Source: Thiolapillus brandeum
GTDB lineage: Bacteria; Pseudomonadota; Gammaproteobacteria; Chromatiales; Chromatiaceae
DNA: 64,000 nucleotides
Direction: 5' to 3'
Assembly: GCF_000828615.1 (NCBI RefSeq)
Contig: NZ_AP012273.1
Location: 2,542,001-2,606,000, forward strand
The notes under the pieces were generated by a model, which worked only from the letters and a program-made list of their open reading frames with translations, was not told the origin of the DNA and ran no database searches. Of the stretch, positions 15,790 to 25,670 are shown in pieces. The position numbers and the translations under genes are program-made. Every line of letters starts with the position of its first letter. The first letter of the stretch is position 1.

Positions 15790-17021
15790 TCGCCCCCACC
15801 AGCCTCGGCGCCCTGAGCACCATCCACGAACTGCTTACCCAGCTTATCGAGGATCTGCCCGCCCGTGATGTCAACCGGCGCTGGCATGCCGATCTGCCAT
15901 CCATGGGCTGGCTGCTGGGACGAAGCGTTTATCTGGAACTGTACTGGCTTCGCGAACGCCTCCAGGGCGATGACGATCTGAGCCGTCGGGTACGCTCCAT
16001 CTTCGCCTCTTCCCTGCCCCCTGCAGCAGAGCAGGACAGGGCACTGCCGCCCAAGGAGCACCTGCTCAACTGGGCGCTGGAAATCCAGGATCAACATCTT
16101 ACCCTGCTGGCCAATCCCGCCTCTCTGCCGGAGCACCCCTGGCTGAAGGATGGTTGGCTGGTGGACTATATACTGCAGGTACACGGCAGAATCTATGAGC
16201 AAATGCTCTCCGTGCGTCATGCCAGGGCTGTCACCCAGGATGGCAGCCACCAGGTGCATGCGCCATTGGAAGCCCGCCTCCCGTCTCCCGACAGCACGGA
16301 GATCTCCCAGGGACACTACCGTATCGGGGCCCGGGATGGGGTGGTGTTCGACAACGAACAGCCCATGCAAATGGTCGAGATGCGCAATTTCCGCATCTGC
16401 AATCATCCCGTGGACAACGCCGCCTGGCTGGCCTTCATGGAAGATAACGGTTACCAGAATGATGAATTCTGGAGTGACCCGGGCAGGAACTGGAAAAGCG
16501 GGACGGCTGCTTCACACCCCTGGCACTGGCGCCGCAATGATCAGCAGCACTGGTATGCCCTGGGTCTGAACGGCCCGGCGGAACTGATCCCTGAGATGCC
16601 CGTGAGTGGAATCTGCTGGTACGAGGCGGAAGCCTTCGCCAACTGGGCCTCGGCCCGGCTGGAAGGGTTCAGGGGCGCCGTACTGCCCCATGAATATCAC
16701 TGGGAAGCTGCGGCGCGCATTGGCGGTCTGCAAAATGCCGGAAAGGTATGGGAATGGTGCGCCAATGCCCTGCATCCCTACAAGGACTATGAACCCCCCA
16801 AGGATGTGGAAATGCGCACCCGGGAATTCGATGACCGCCACCCTGCTCTGCGCGGCGGCTGTATTCACACCCAGCCATCCCTCCGGCGTATCAGCGTTCG
16901 TCACGCGGGATTGCCCGAGGCAGGCTATTTGTTCAGCGGCCTGCGGTTGGTGCTGCCACCGGCTCTGGAAGAGGAAGCCCTGTATATCGAACAGTGGCAG
17001 AAATTCCTGACTCCGGCATAA
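15786..17021 (+). CDS. EgtB/SUMF1-like protein with incomplete iron site
   Basis: The 411-aa product has an N-terminal DinB-like helical region (about 1-150) and a C-terminal formylglycine-generating-enzyme/EgtB-type domain (GHYRIGARDGVVFDNEQP, VSGICWYEAEAFANWASARL, LPHEYHWEAAARIG, VWEWCANALHPYKDY, RGGCIHTQPSLRRISVRH). EgtB uses an iron triad of one His from the first helices and an HxxxHxE motif. Here the first position reads GRSVY and the second HGRIYEQ, so only one of the three ligands seems to remain. It is coupled to phoU. A sulfoxide-synthase role is therefore uncertain. Confidence 0.75.
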   Translation: MIAPTSLGALSTIHELLTQLIEDLPARDVNRRWHADLPSMGWLLGRSVYLELYWLRERLQGDDDLSRRVRSIFASSLPPAAEQDRALPPKEHLLNWALEIQDQHLTLLANPASLPEHPWLKDGWLVDYILQVHGRIYEQMLSVRHARAVTQDGSHQVHAPLEARLPSPDSTEISQGHYRIGARDGVVFDNEQPMQMVEMRNFRICNHPVDNAAWLAFMEDNGYQNDEFWSDPGRNWKSGTAASHPWHWRRNDQQHWYALGLNGPAELIPEMPVSGICWYEAEAFANWASARLEGFRGAVLPHEYHWEAAARIGGLQNAGKVWEWCANALHPYKDYEPPKDVEMRTREFDDRHPALRGGCIHTQPSLRRISVRHAGLPEAGYLFSGLRLVLPPALEEEALYIEQWQKFLTPA

Positions 17022-17068
17022 GGGAACTCCGCCACATTGCCACTGTGGGCGCGCCCGGCCCGGAGATC

Positions 17069-17425
<357 letters not shown>

Positions 17426-19033
17426 TCAGTGATAGCCGTTGACGATAGGATAACGCCTGTCGCGTCCGTACGCACGCCGGGTTACCTTGACTCCCGGCGG
17501 CGCCTGGCGGCGTTTGTACTCGTTGATATCCACCATGCGGGTAATGCGCTGCACAGTCGCCTGATCAAAACCAGCAGCAATGATCTCCCGAATTCCCTGA
17601 TCCTCTTCCACATAGCGCCTGAGAATCTCATCCAGGATGTCATAGGGCGGCAGACTGTCCGTGTCCTGCTGCTCCGGACGCAGTTCCGCCGAGGGTGGCC
17701 GGATGATAACCCGCTCGGGAATAACCTCACCATTGCGATTCCGCCAGCGCGCCAGTCGATAGACCAGGCTCTTGAATACGTCTTTCAAGGGAGCAAAGCC
17801 CCCGGCCATGTCACCATACAGAGTGGCGTACCCCACGGACATTTCGCTCTTGTTGCCCGTGGTCAGAAGCATGCGCCCGCTCTTGTTGCTGATCGCCATG
17901 AGAATGATCCCCCGGCAACGAGCCTGAATATTCTCCTCGGTGACATCCATGGGCTGACCCGCGAACTCTTCCTCAAGCATTTTCAGAAACGCCTGAAAGG
18001 CCGGTTCGATAGGGATGATGCTGTGCTTCACACCCATGCGCCGCGCCTGTTCAAGAGCATCTTCGTTGCTCATGTCCGCCGTGTAGCGTGAAGGCATAAG
18101 CACCACCTCAACCTGCTCCGCACCCAGGGCATCCACGGCTATGGCCAGCGTCAACGCCGAATCGATACCACCGGACAGACCCAGCACCACTCCCTGAAAC
18201 CCGGCCTTGCGTACATAATCACGTACTCCCAGCACCAGGGCCGCATAGACCATGCTCTCTTCATCAGGACATTGGGCAATCTCTGCCTCCAGGGGCACGC
18301 CATGATCGTCCAGAAGGAGCACATCCAGGGCTTCTCCAAAAAACCTGCTGCGCTGACACATGCTGCCCTGGCCATTCATGCAAAAAGAGCCGCCGTCGAA
18401 TACCAGCTCATCCTGACCGCCTACCAAATTGACATAGACAACGGGCAAGCCCGTCTCCCGGGCGCGTTGCGCCACGACCTGCTCCCGCTCCCTGCCCTTG
18501 CCCGCCTGGTAAGGCGATGCATTCAGATTGAGAATCAGGCGTGCGCCGACCTCCGCGGCCTTGCGTGCGGGCCCGGTGTACCAGATATCCTCGCAGACAC
18601 TCAGACCTACGGGAATGCCTGCCACTTCCACTACGCAGGCCTGATCCCCCGGAGAAAAGTAGCGTTTTTCATCGAACACACTGTAATTGGGCAGTTCTGT
18701 CTTGAAATATTCAGCAATAATCTCCCCGTCATGTATCACCCCGGCGGCATTGTAGAGCCGACCGGCCTTGCGGCGCGGATAACCAATAACCAGGTCGATG
18801 CCCTGTATCTGCTGACAGATAGTATCCAGGGCCTGCTCCACATCATCGAGGAACTCCGGGCGCAACAGCAGATCTTCCGGGGGATAACCACAGAGGCACA
18901 ACTCGGGAAAAATTACCGCGCCAGCTCCAAGCACGTCTCTGGCACGTACGGCCAGGGCCATGATCTGCCGGGTATTGCCTTTGATATCTCCCACGGTGCA
19001 GTTGGTTTGAGCGAGGGCTAGAACCCTGGGCAT
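17426..19033 (-). CDS. nadE: Glutamine-dependent NAD+ synthetase
   Basis: This cytosolic enzyme amidates deamido-NAD to NAD with ammonia from glutamine. The N-terminal nitrilase-type glutaminase domain includes FPELCLCGYPPEDLL and the catalytic-Cys segment VGLSVCEDIWY. The C-terminal synthetase begins with the ATP pyrophosphatase loop LGLSGGIDSALTLAI, followed by STRYTADMS-type and GNKSEMSVGYATLYGDMAGGF segments. At 535 aa it is the short bacterial NadE2 type. It is followed by glnB, a conserved partner for this enzyme class. Confidence 0.95.
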   Translation of the reverse strand: MPRVLALAQTNCTVGDIKGNTRQIMALAVRARDVLGAGAVIFPELCLCGYPPEDLLLRPEFLDDVEQALDTICQQIQGIDLVIGYPRRKAGRLYNAAGVIHDGEIIAEYFKTELPNYSVFDEKRYFSPGDQACVVEVAGIPVGLSVCEDIWYTGPARKAAEVGARLILNLNASPYQAGKGREREQVVAQRARETGLPVVYVNLVGGQDELVFDGGSFCMNGQGSMCQRSRFFGEALDVLLLDDHGVPLEAEIAQCPDEESMVYAALVLGVRDYVRKAGFQGVVLGLSGGIDSALTLAIAVDALGAEQVEVVLMPSRYTADMSNEDALEQARRMGVKHSIIPIEPAFQAFLKMLEEEFAGQPMDVTEENIQARCRGIILMAISNKSGRMLLTTGNKSEMSVGYATLYGDMAGGFAPLKDVFKSLVYRLARWRNRNGEVIPERVIIRPPSAELRPEQQDTDSLPPYDILDEILRRYVEEDQGIREIIAAGFDQATVQRITRMVDINEYKRRQAPPGVKVTRRAYGRDRRYPIVNGYH

Positions 19034-19164
19034 GATCAGACTATCTCCAGTTCTTGCAAACAGTGGTAAAGTATCATACCTGAATCCGTGGATTCAGGAT
19101 CATATTGAGCGGGCAAGGATAGAAAGCAATATCCCGCCACCACCAGGAAAACTTTGATCTGTTT

Positions 19165-19311
19165 ATGCAACCGAACTCTGCAAAAACTTCACTGGAATTT
19201 CTGCCAACAACCGCCGGCCCGGTGAATCACCCCGACTTGGATCCGGATGCCCTGGAACCCTGGCCGCAGGCGGCCTCCCGGGGAACAGAATCCGGGAGCT
19301 TCTCCTCATGA
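19165..19311 (+). CDS. Possible 48-residue ORF coupled to the PP0621 gene
   Basis: An ATG at 19165 opens 48 codons (beginning MQPNSAKTSLEFLPTTAG) whose TGA overlaps the ATG of the next gene as ATGA. The peptide is Pro-, Ser- and Asp-rich with no membrane segment. No good ribosome-binding site is seen (AGGA is too far away). The overlap and usable codons favour translation, but it may equally be leader sequence. Nothing else is seen in the 274 bases between nadE and the PP0621 gene. Confidence 0.3.
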   Translation: MQPNSAKTSLEFLPTTAGPVNHPDLDPDALEPWPQAASRGTESGSFSS

Positions 19312-19517
19312 AGATCATTTTCCTGCTCTCCGCCATTCTACTCATTTGGTGGATACTCAAGACACTCAGACGCAACCGCATGACGGATGCGGAACCCCGC
19401 ATCAGGAACATGCTACCCTGTGATTACTGCGGCCTGCATGTTCCGGAAGATGAAGCCGTACAACACCAGGGACGATCTTATTGCTGCAGGGAGCATGCAG
19501 AAAGGAACCAGCCCTGA
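19308..19517 (+). CDS. PP0621 family protein, membrane-anchored zinc-ribbon-like
   Basis: The 69-aa product has an N-terminal transmembrane helix (IIFLLSAILLIWWILKTL), then a cytosolic or periplasmic mini-domain with LPCDYCGLHVPEDEA and SYCCREHAERN, whose Cys and His could bind a metal. This matches the PP0621 family, regularly found beside pilS. The function is unknown. Its stop overlaps the pilS start (TGATG). Confidence 0.85.
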   Translation: MKIIFLLSAILLIWWILKTLRRNRMTDAEPRIRNMLPCDYCGLHVPEDEAVQHQGRSYCCREHAERNQP

Positions 19518-21130
19518 TGCGAGCGGACCGAATGGCTGACCGACTCATCGTGGTACCTGATGCCTACAGCCGCCACAAGCGGCTCATGCACCTTTATTTC
19601 ACTTACAGGGTGATGCTGGCCATGGGTTTTGTGGTATTTGCTGCGATCGGAATTGGCCCCTCCTTCCTGGGCACAGCAGCGCCCAAACTGCACATCATCA
19701 CGGTTCTGGTTTACCTTGTTCTCACCATGGCTTCCCTGGGACTGAGTTTCTTCAACCTGGAAGCCATGGAGCTGGAATATTCATTTGCCATTCTCGTGGA
19801 CAGTGCAGTCATCGGCATCCTGCTATATACCTCCGGTGGTCCCCAATCCGGGTTGGGGATACTACTGGGTATTTCCATTGCCTTTGGCGCCCAGGGAATG
19901 CCTTCCCGAACGGCCATGCTTTCAGCAGCCATTGCGACGGCCGCCATATTCATTGAATCCTGGGTGGCCTCGGTAATCAACGGCACCCCGATCCGGCATT
20001 TTTCCCTGCTAAGCATGCTTGGGATCTCCTATTTCATTCTGGCTTACCTGTCCCGCGAACTTTCGACCCGCACCCTGCTCAGTGAACGCCTGGTCAAACA
20101 GCAAGGCAAAGACATCGCTGATCTCACGGAACTGAATGAACAGGTCATTCACCACATGCAGACCGGGGTGGTCATTCTGGATGCCAAAAACAGAATCAAG
20201 ATGCTCAATGACGCTGCCTGGCAGTTTCTGAACCGCCCCATCAGCACCGTCGGCCACACCATGAGACAAATCAGCCCGGAGCTGGAGAAAGCACTGCAGG
20301 ATTGGAAAAAACAACCCTCTTCCCGGCGACGGCATTTGCATACCCAGGCCGAGGGCAACGACCTGATGGTGAAATTTCAACGGCTGGGTGAGACTGAAGA
20401 GGCGGGAACCCTGGTCTTTCTGGACGATGCCTCCCGTGCCGCAGAAGCCGCCCAACAGCTGAAACTGGCCTCTCTGGGTACCCTGGTAGCCAGCATCGCT
20501 CACGAAATACGCAATCCTCTGGGTGCTATCGGCCATGCCAGCCAGTTACTACAGGAATCCGGGGAGCTTCAAGGCACCGATCGACGCATGGCTGAAATCA
20601 TCGATCAGAATACCAACCGTCTGAATGACGTGATCGAGAACATTCTGTCCCTTTCCCGACAGCGTTCGGTAAATCCTGAGCATATCCGCCTGGAACTCTG
20701 GCTGGCAAAGCTGAGCAAGGAACTGGCACGCAATCATATGTTGCAGGACAACCAGATCGTTTACTATCTTTCCCCCAGAGAAACCAGCCTGACCTTTGAT
20801 CCACAGCAACTCTCCCAGGTCATCAATTCCCTGGTGGACAACGCGGTAAAACACCAGCCTGAAAAAGGAGAGCAACTGGTAATCACCATTACCGGCGGCC
20901 TGGACAACACCACCCGGGATGGCTATATCGAGGTCATCGATAACGGCAACAGCATACCCTCAGATATTATCGACAAACTGTTCGACCCCTTTTTCACCAC
21001 CAGCAACGAAGGTACCGGGCTTGGGTTGTACGTGGTAAAGGAGCTGTGCGATGCAAACAATATCCGCATCAGCTATATTCCTGTTTCTGCTGGTGGCAAC
21101 TGCTTCAAGCTCAAGTTTCCACGACAATGA
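19517..21130 (+). CDS. pilS: Sensor histidine kinase PilS
   Basis: This inner-membrane sensor controls type IV pilin transcription through PilR. It is 537 aa. Multiple transmembrane helices occupy about residues 30-195, a PAS-like region follows (about 205-310), the HisKA His329 lies in ASIAHEIRNPLGAIGHASQLL, and the ATPase has NSLVDNAVKH, EVIDNGNSIP and GTGLGLYVV. The ATG at 19517 was chosen since it overlaps the previous stop with AAGGAA upstream; the frame extends 12 codons further. PilR is encoded 21 bases downstream. Confidence 0.93.
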   Translation: MRADRMADRLIVVPDAYSRHKRLMHLYFTYRVMLAMGFVVFAAIGIGPSFLGTAAPKLHIITVLVYLVLTMASLGLSFFNLEAMELEYSFAILVDSAVIGILLYTSGGPQSGLGILLGISIAFGAQGMPSRTAMLSAAIATAAIFIESWVASVINGTPIRHFSLLSMLGISYFILAYLSRELSTRTLLSERLVKQQGKDIADLTELNEQVIHHMQTGVVILDAKNRIKMLNDAAWQFLNRPISTVGHTMRQISPELEKALQDWKKQPSSRRRHLHTQAEGNDLMVKFQRLGETEEAGTLVFLDDASRAAEAAQQLKLASLGTLVASIAHEIRNPLGAIGHASQLLQESGELQGTDRRMAEIIDQNTNRLNDVIENILSLSRQRSVNPEHIRLELWLAKLSKELARNHMLQDNQIVYYLSPRETSLTFDPQQLSQVINSLVDNAVKHQPEKGEQLVITITGGLDNTTRDGYIEVIDNGNSIPSDIIDKLFDPFFTTSNEGTGLGLYVVKELCDANNIRISYIPVSAGGNCFKLKFPRQ

Positions 21131-21151
21131 CCAGCCAAAGGACTGCAAGCC

Positions 21152-22531
21152 ATGGACAATCCCACAGCCCTGATCGTTGATGATGAACCGGACATCCGGG
21201 AACTCCTTGAACTGACCCTGCAACGCATGGATATCGACACCGTAACCGCTGCCGACCTGGGTCAGGCCAGGAACGCCCTGGCCACACGGAACTTCCAACT
21301 CTGCCTTGCGGACATGCGTCTTCCCGATGGAGACGGGATCGACCTGGTCCGGGAGATTCACGAGGAACACCCGGGAACCCCTGTTGCCATGATTACTGCC
21401 CACGGCAATATGGAAACTGCCATACAGGCACTCAAAGCCGGCGCATTCGATTTTGTCTCCAAGCCTGTGGATCTTTCCGTTCTGCGCAACCTGGTCGTTA
21501 CCGCCCTGAAACTTCAGGAACCGGGAAAGCAGCAGATCTGCGAGGATGATCAGGAAGATTCTCAATGCCCTTTACGCGGTGCTTCCGCTGCCATGGACAA
21601 GGTACGCAGCCTTATCAGCAAACTGGCACGCAGCCAGGCTCCTGTGCATATTACCGGAGAGTCGGGCACGGGAAAGGAACTGGCAGCCCGTCTGATTCAT
21701 CAACTGGGCCCAAGAAACGACAACCCGTTCGTTGCAGTCAACTGCGGCGCCATCCCTCATGAGCTCATGGAAAGCGAGTTGTTCGGATACAAGAAAGGCG
21801 CCTTTACCGGGGCCGTTGCCGACAAGACCGGCCTGTTCGTGGAAGCCAATGGCGGTACCCTGTTCCTGGACGAGGTGGCCGACCTGCCCCTGTCCATGCA
21901 GGTAAAGCTTCTGCGCGTTATTCAGGAAAAGATGGTGCGGCCTGTCGGAGCCACCGAAGAGCTGCCTATCAATGTACGCATCATCAGCGCCACCCACCAG
22001 AACCTCGCCCAGCGTGTGCAGGAAGAGGCATTCCGCCAGGATCTGTACTACCGGCTCAACGTCATCGAACTGCACATGCCGTCTTTGCGTGAACGTCCCG
22101 AGGACATTCCCGGGTTGACACAACACCTGCTGGAAAACATCGCCAGCAACTACCAGCAACCCGTGCCGGAACTCCAGCCGGCCGCCCTGGATGCGCTCCA
22201 GCACCACCCCTTTCCAGGCAACGTACGCGAACTGGAGAACATCCTGGAACGAGCCTTTGCTCTTTGTGATGATGGCATCATCACCCTGGATGATTTGGGC
22301 ATGCTGGACCTATCGGTCAGTCCGGAGACGGGCAAGGCCGGCCAGGCGCGCCTGCCGGGAGAAAACCTGGAAGACTACCTGGCCAGGATCGAGAAAGACA
22401 TTCTGCTCGAAGCTCTGGAAGAAACCGGCGGCAACAAGACCTCCGCCGCCAGCCGCCTGGGCATCAGCTTCCGTTCCTTCCGGTATCGTCTGGGCAAGCT
22501 GGGTATCGCAGGCAAAGACGACGAAAAATAG
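21152..22531 (+). CDS. pilR: Sigma-54-dependent response regulator PilR
   Basis: The 459-aa NtrC-family activator has a receiver with Asp54 (LADMRLPDGDG) and an AAA+ domain with Walker A GESGTGKE and the sigma-54 contact loop GAFTGA. A sensor region ALQHHPFPGNVRELENILERA and a Fis-type helix-turn-helix (NKTSAASRLGISFRSFRYRLGKLG) complete it. Partnered with PilS, it activates sigma-54 promoters of the major pilin gene. The pilin gene in this window is 19 kb away. Confidence 0.94.
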   Translation: MDNPTALIVDDEPDIRELLELTLQRMDIDTVTAADLGQARNALATRNFQLCLADMRLPDGDGIDLVREIHEEHPGTPVAMITAHGNMETAIQALKAGAFDFVSKPVDLSVLRNLVVTALKLQEPGKQQICEDDQEDSQCPLRGASAAMDKVRSLISKLARSQAPVHITGESGTGKELAARLIHQLGPRNDNPFVAVNCGAIPHELMESELFGYKKGAFTGAVADKTGLFVEANGGTLFLDEVADLPLSMQVKLLRVIQEKMVRPVGATEELPINVRIISATHQNLAQRVQEEAFRQDLYYRLNVIELHMPSLRERPEDIPGLTQHLLENIASNYQQPVPELQPAALDALQHHPFPGNVRELENILERAFALCDDGIITLDDLGMLDLSVSPETGKAGQARLPGENLEDYLARIEKDILLEALEETGGNKTSAASRLGISFRSFRYRLGKLGIAGKDDEK

Positions 22532-22545
22532 CATGGATGCGCGAA

Positions 22546-24573
22546 TCAGAAATCCACATTGATGCCCAGATTGATGAACTGGTGATCATTGTCATTCTCA
22601 CCATTTCTGAGGGAATAGTTGATTCCCAGGGCCACGCCTTTACTCATGTTCCGACTGTATCCCAGATCCAGCTTCCAGTAGTAATCTGAACCCTCGATAT
22701 CATAGAGTTTGAAGTGGCTGCCGGACAGGCTGTTGAGACCCGCAGTGACGCTGCGACCATCATCGTTCAACTCCCCTTCATAGGACAGGGCCCCATGCAG
22801 GCTTCCCCCGCCAAGATGGTAGTTTGCAAACACACCACCTTCCAGCAACAGGGAATCACGATCCTGGGAAGCAAAATTCATTGAGGTGGAACGCATACCC
22901 CGCTCCCGGTAGCCGTCAACATCCACCTTTTGATAATTAACACTGACGAAAGGCCCCGCCTGAAGCCCGCCGGTTTCAAAGAGCGTGGTTCCCGCCAGCA
23001 CCTTGATGGCCCAGGCATCGGCGCTGGAACTGCCCTGCTCCGAGCGCGTGGTATTGCCCAGGGCAATTACCCGTTCGATATCATCCAGATTGGAATTCAA
23101 GCCGACGCTGAGAATGGCGTTGGCAAAGTAGCTGTCCCGGCGATAATCCGCGAAACCGGATAGCAGGGCGCTATTGGCCTCAAATCCTCCCATGCCCCTG
23201 GCGAAATCCACATCACTGTAGGCGCCCTCAAGAGCACCGCCAAACACCCAGTAAGGGTTCATACGCCAGGCTGCGCCCACCAGCAGGCTCGCATCATCAG
23301 CGCTTACATCCCAGGCCTGGCCGGCCTGGAGATCCTGTCCCCCCATGGCGCCATTGGCAAAAAACGACCAACCGTCCCCAAAACCCATGGAAAGCTGTGA
23401 TTGCACACGCTGCTGGTTACTGCGCACCTGGCCGAGCACGACCTCAGGCAGGTTCGCCACCAGTGCCGGTGCTGTCACCACGGAAACGGCATAGTCCGCA
23501 ATAATCTGGTGGGCAATAGCGGTGGGATGTACGGGATCCGCAAAGAAGAACAATCCCGGAGCACGGGGATCCACCAGGGTATCAGCGGTACACTGCAGGC
23601 TCAGGGGCGTAGTACATGCCGTACCCGTTACGTTGATCAAGCCCAGGGATCCCGGATTCGCCATAGCCTCACCGAACAGGGTATGGATATCCAGGCTGAT
23701 AATGTTTGCGCTGCTGCCGTTGATGCCGGCCAACAGGGCAGCATTGAAAACACCGGACAACCCCGAGCCAAGGGCCACATTCTGCTGATATACGGGAGTC
23801 AGGCTGCCCGCTGGCATTCCCAGCACGGCCTCTGCCGCCGCCAGGGCATTGGCTTGCACCGTGGCCGGATCCGCACCGCCCATGGCAAGTACCGTAGCGG
23901 CCGCCACCAGGGCATCTCCTGCCGCCGGGTTACCCGCACCAGCCCGCTGGACCGCATCCAGGAGCATGGCTGGTGTCGCGCCAATATCAGGCAGATTGGG
24001 CACCAGAATATAACGGGCGCCGGCATCGGAAAGCGCGTTCGCCAAACCCAGCAATTCCTGGGCGCTCCCCCCCATGTTCAGCGCAGCTTCCCCGGGAGGC
24101 AAGCCTACGCCAACCAGACCCATATTGAAAAACACGTCATTGGCGCCACCCCAGATGCTGTACAGGGCATTGCGATCCGCCCCCTTGTGTCCCTGCAGAT
24201 AATAATCCACCTGCTGGGAAATGGGCGTGGCATTTTGCGGTGAGGGTGTCTGGCCCACGCCAAAGGGAGTACTCACCTGAGCACCGCCCTGGGCATAATT
24301 GGTGCCTGAATCATCCGTATTGCCAGGGTTTTCGGGATTGTTGGCCCGGGCATCCCTGTCAAAGAAATCTGCCAGGTGTTCCGCCCAGACCCTGGCCGGG
24401 CTGGTGGTAAACTTGCCATCCCCCCGGGCATCGGGGTTGCCCTTGAAAGCGCCACTGTCCGTGAGGCTGTCACCAAAGAAATAGGTATCAGAAAACTCCA
24501 GGGCCTGAATACTCCCTGTGCTCATCGCCAGGGCAATTCCCGCTGCCAGCACACTGATCCTGTAGTTTTTCAT
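22546..24573 (-). CDS. GDSL esterase/lipase autotransporter (EstA-like)
   Basis: This surface-anchored type V secreted esterase is 675 aa. It has a signal peptide (to about IQALE) and a GDSL hydrolase passenger with nucleophile Ser36 in FFGDSLTDSGAF, GGAND, and Asp/His in FADPVHPTAIAHQII. A C-terminal beta-barrel of about 280 residues with alternating strands ends in NLGINVDF with a terminal Phe. EstA in Pseudomonas affects motility and surfactants. It is convergent with pilR, 14 bases apart, without a terminator. Confidence 0.92.
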   Translation of the reverse strand: MKNYRISVLAAGIALAMSTGSIQALEFSDTYFFGDSLTDSGAFKGNPDARGDGKFTTSPARVWAEHLADFFDRDARANNPENPGNTDDSGTNYAQGGAQVSTPFGVGQTPSPQNATPISQQVDYYLQGHKGADRNALYSIWGGANDVFFNMGLVGVGLPPGEAALNMGGSAQELLGLANALSDAGARYILVPNLPDIGATPAMLLDAVQRAGAGNPAAGDALVAAATVLAMGGADPATVQANALAAAEAVLGMPAGSLTPVYQQNVALGSGLSGVFNAALLAGINGSSANIISLDIHTLFGEAMANPGSLGLINVTGTACTTPLSLQCTADTLVDPRAPGLFFFADPVHPTAIAHQIIADYAVSVVTAPALVANLPEVVLGQVRSNQQRVQSQLSMGFGDGWSFFANGAMGGQDLQAGQAWDVSADDASLLVGAAWRMNPYWVFGGALEGAYSDVDFARGMGGFEANSALLSGFADYRRDSYFANAILSVGLNSNLDDIERVIALGNTTRSEQGSSSADAWAIKVLAGTTLFETGGLQAGPFVSVNYQKVDVDGYRERGMRSTSMNFASQDRDSLLLEGGVFANYHLGGGSLHGALSYEGELNDDGRSVTAGLNSLSGSHFKLYDIEGSDYYWKLDLGYSRNMSKGVALGINYSLRNGENDNDHQFINLGINVDF

Positions 24574-24662
24574 ATCGACCCCCTTTATGGTTTATGCTTG
24601 TTTGCCTGGTTGGGCAAAGTATCAGCCATAAACTCTAAGCCATTCCCGGGGGAGGAGCAACA

Positions 24663-25670
24663 ATGAGTGCAAGTACACTGGACTATCACACCACAGGCAC
24701 CGACTGCTGGCGTCTGGACACAGCCCTCAACCGTCCCGAACATACTGCCTGCTATCTGCTGCATGATGCCGGGGAACTGGCCCTTTTGGACACGGGTACC
24801 AGCAACAACATTCCCGCCTTGCTGGGCACCTTGCGGGACCTGGGTTTTACCGAATCCCAGGTGCGCTGGATCCTGCCCACCCACGTTCATCTGGATCATG
24901 CCGGAGGCGCAGGTGCCCTGCTGGCTGCCTGTGACAATGCCACCCTGGCCACCCATTACCGGGGCCTGCCCCATTTGATCGATCCCGGGAAACTGGAACA
25001 GGGAGCCAGGGCCGTGTATGGCGAGGCATTGTTTTCCCGCGCTTTCGGCAACATCATTCCGGCCCGGGAAGAACGCTGCCAATCCCTGTACGATGGCGAC
25101 AGACTGCCCCTGGGACGTCACGAACTGCTGTTTATCGATACTCCGGGGCATGCCAATCATCATGGATGTTTCTTTCATGAGTCCAAGGGCAACCTCTACA
25201 CAGGCGATACCTTTGGCTTGCACTATGACGATCTGGACTACCAGGGCAAGCCCTGGATCATGGCCACCACCACGCCTGTGGCCTTTGATCCTGACCAGTG
25301 GATGCAGTCCCTGGACAAGATGATGGCCCTGGAGCCAAAACGTGCCTGCCTGACCCATTTCGGCCCCCTGGAGGATCCCATGCGCTGGCAGCATCTGCTG
25401 CGCGAGTCCATCCAGGATCATGTGGATATTGCTCTCGATGAGGAGCGCTTGCACAACAAGGAAGGCAGGGAGGAGCGCCTGGCGGCAGCACTCATGGACA
25501 AAGCGCTGTCCCGGTTGGCCTCGCAAAATCCGGAACTGGACAGGATCCTGGCCACCCGCCTGCTGGAGGATGACATTCTACTCAACAGCAAGGGCCTGGC
25601 CGTCTGGCTCGCCCGCCGGGCGAAAAAGCGGGGAAATCAGGTCGCGAACCCGCAGCTATCGTCTCAGTAG
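24663..25670 (+). CDS. MBL-fold metallohydrolase
   Basis: The 335-aa cytosolic protein has the metallo-beta-lactamase signature THVHLDHAGGAGAL, then DTPGHANHHGCFF, YTGDTFGLHYDDLDYQGK and LTHFG, giving a full set of metal ligands. GGGGGAGGA precedes the ATG. The substrate cannot be inferred. It is divergent from the GDSL autotransporter gene (89-base gap) and convergent with bufC (stops overlap by 7 bases). Confidence 0.85.
   Translation: MSASTLDYHTTGTDCWRLDTALNRPEHTACYLLHDAGELALLDTGTSNNIPALLGTLRDLGFTESQVRWILPTHVHLDHAGGAGALLAACDNATLATHYRGLPHLIDPGKLEQGARAVYGEALFSRAFGNIIPAREERCQSLYDGDRLPLGRHELLFIDTPGHANHHGCFFHESKGNLYTGDTFGLHYDDLDYQGKPWIMATTTPVAFDPDQWMQSLDKMMALEPKRACLTHFGPLEDPMRWQHLLRESIQDHVDIALDEERLHNKEGREERLAAALMDKALSRLASQNPELDRILATRLLEDDILLNSKGLAVWLARRAKKRGNQVANPQLSSQ

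Noticed and set aside
22532-22545. Terminator between pilR and the GDSL gene
   Set aside because: The 14-base gap contains no hairpin or T-run.
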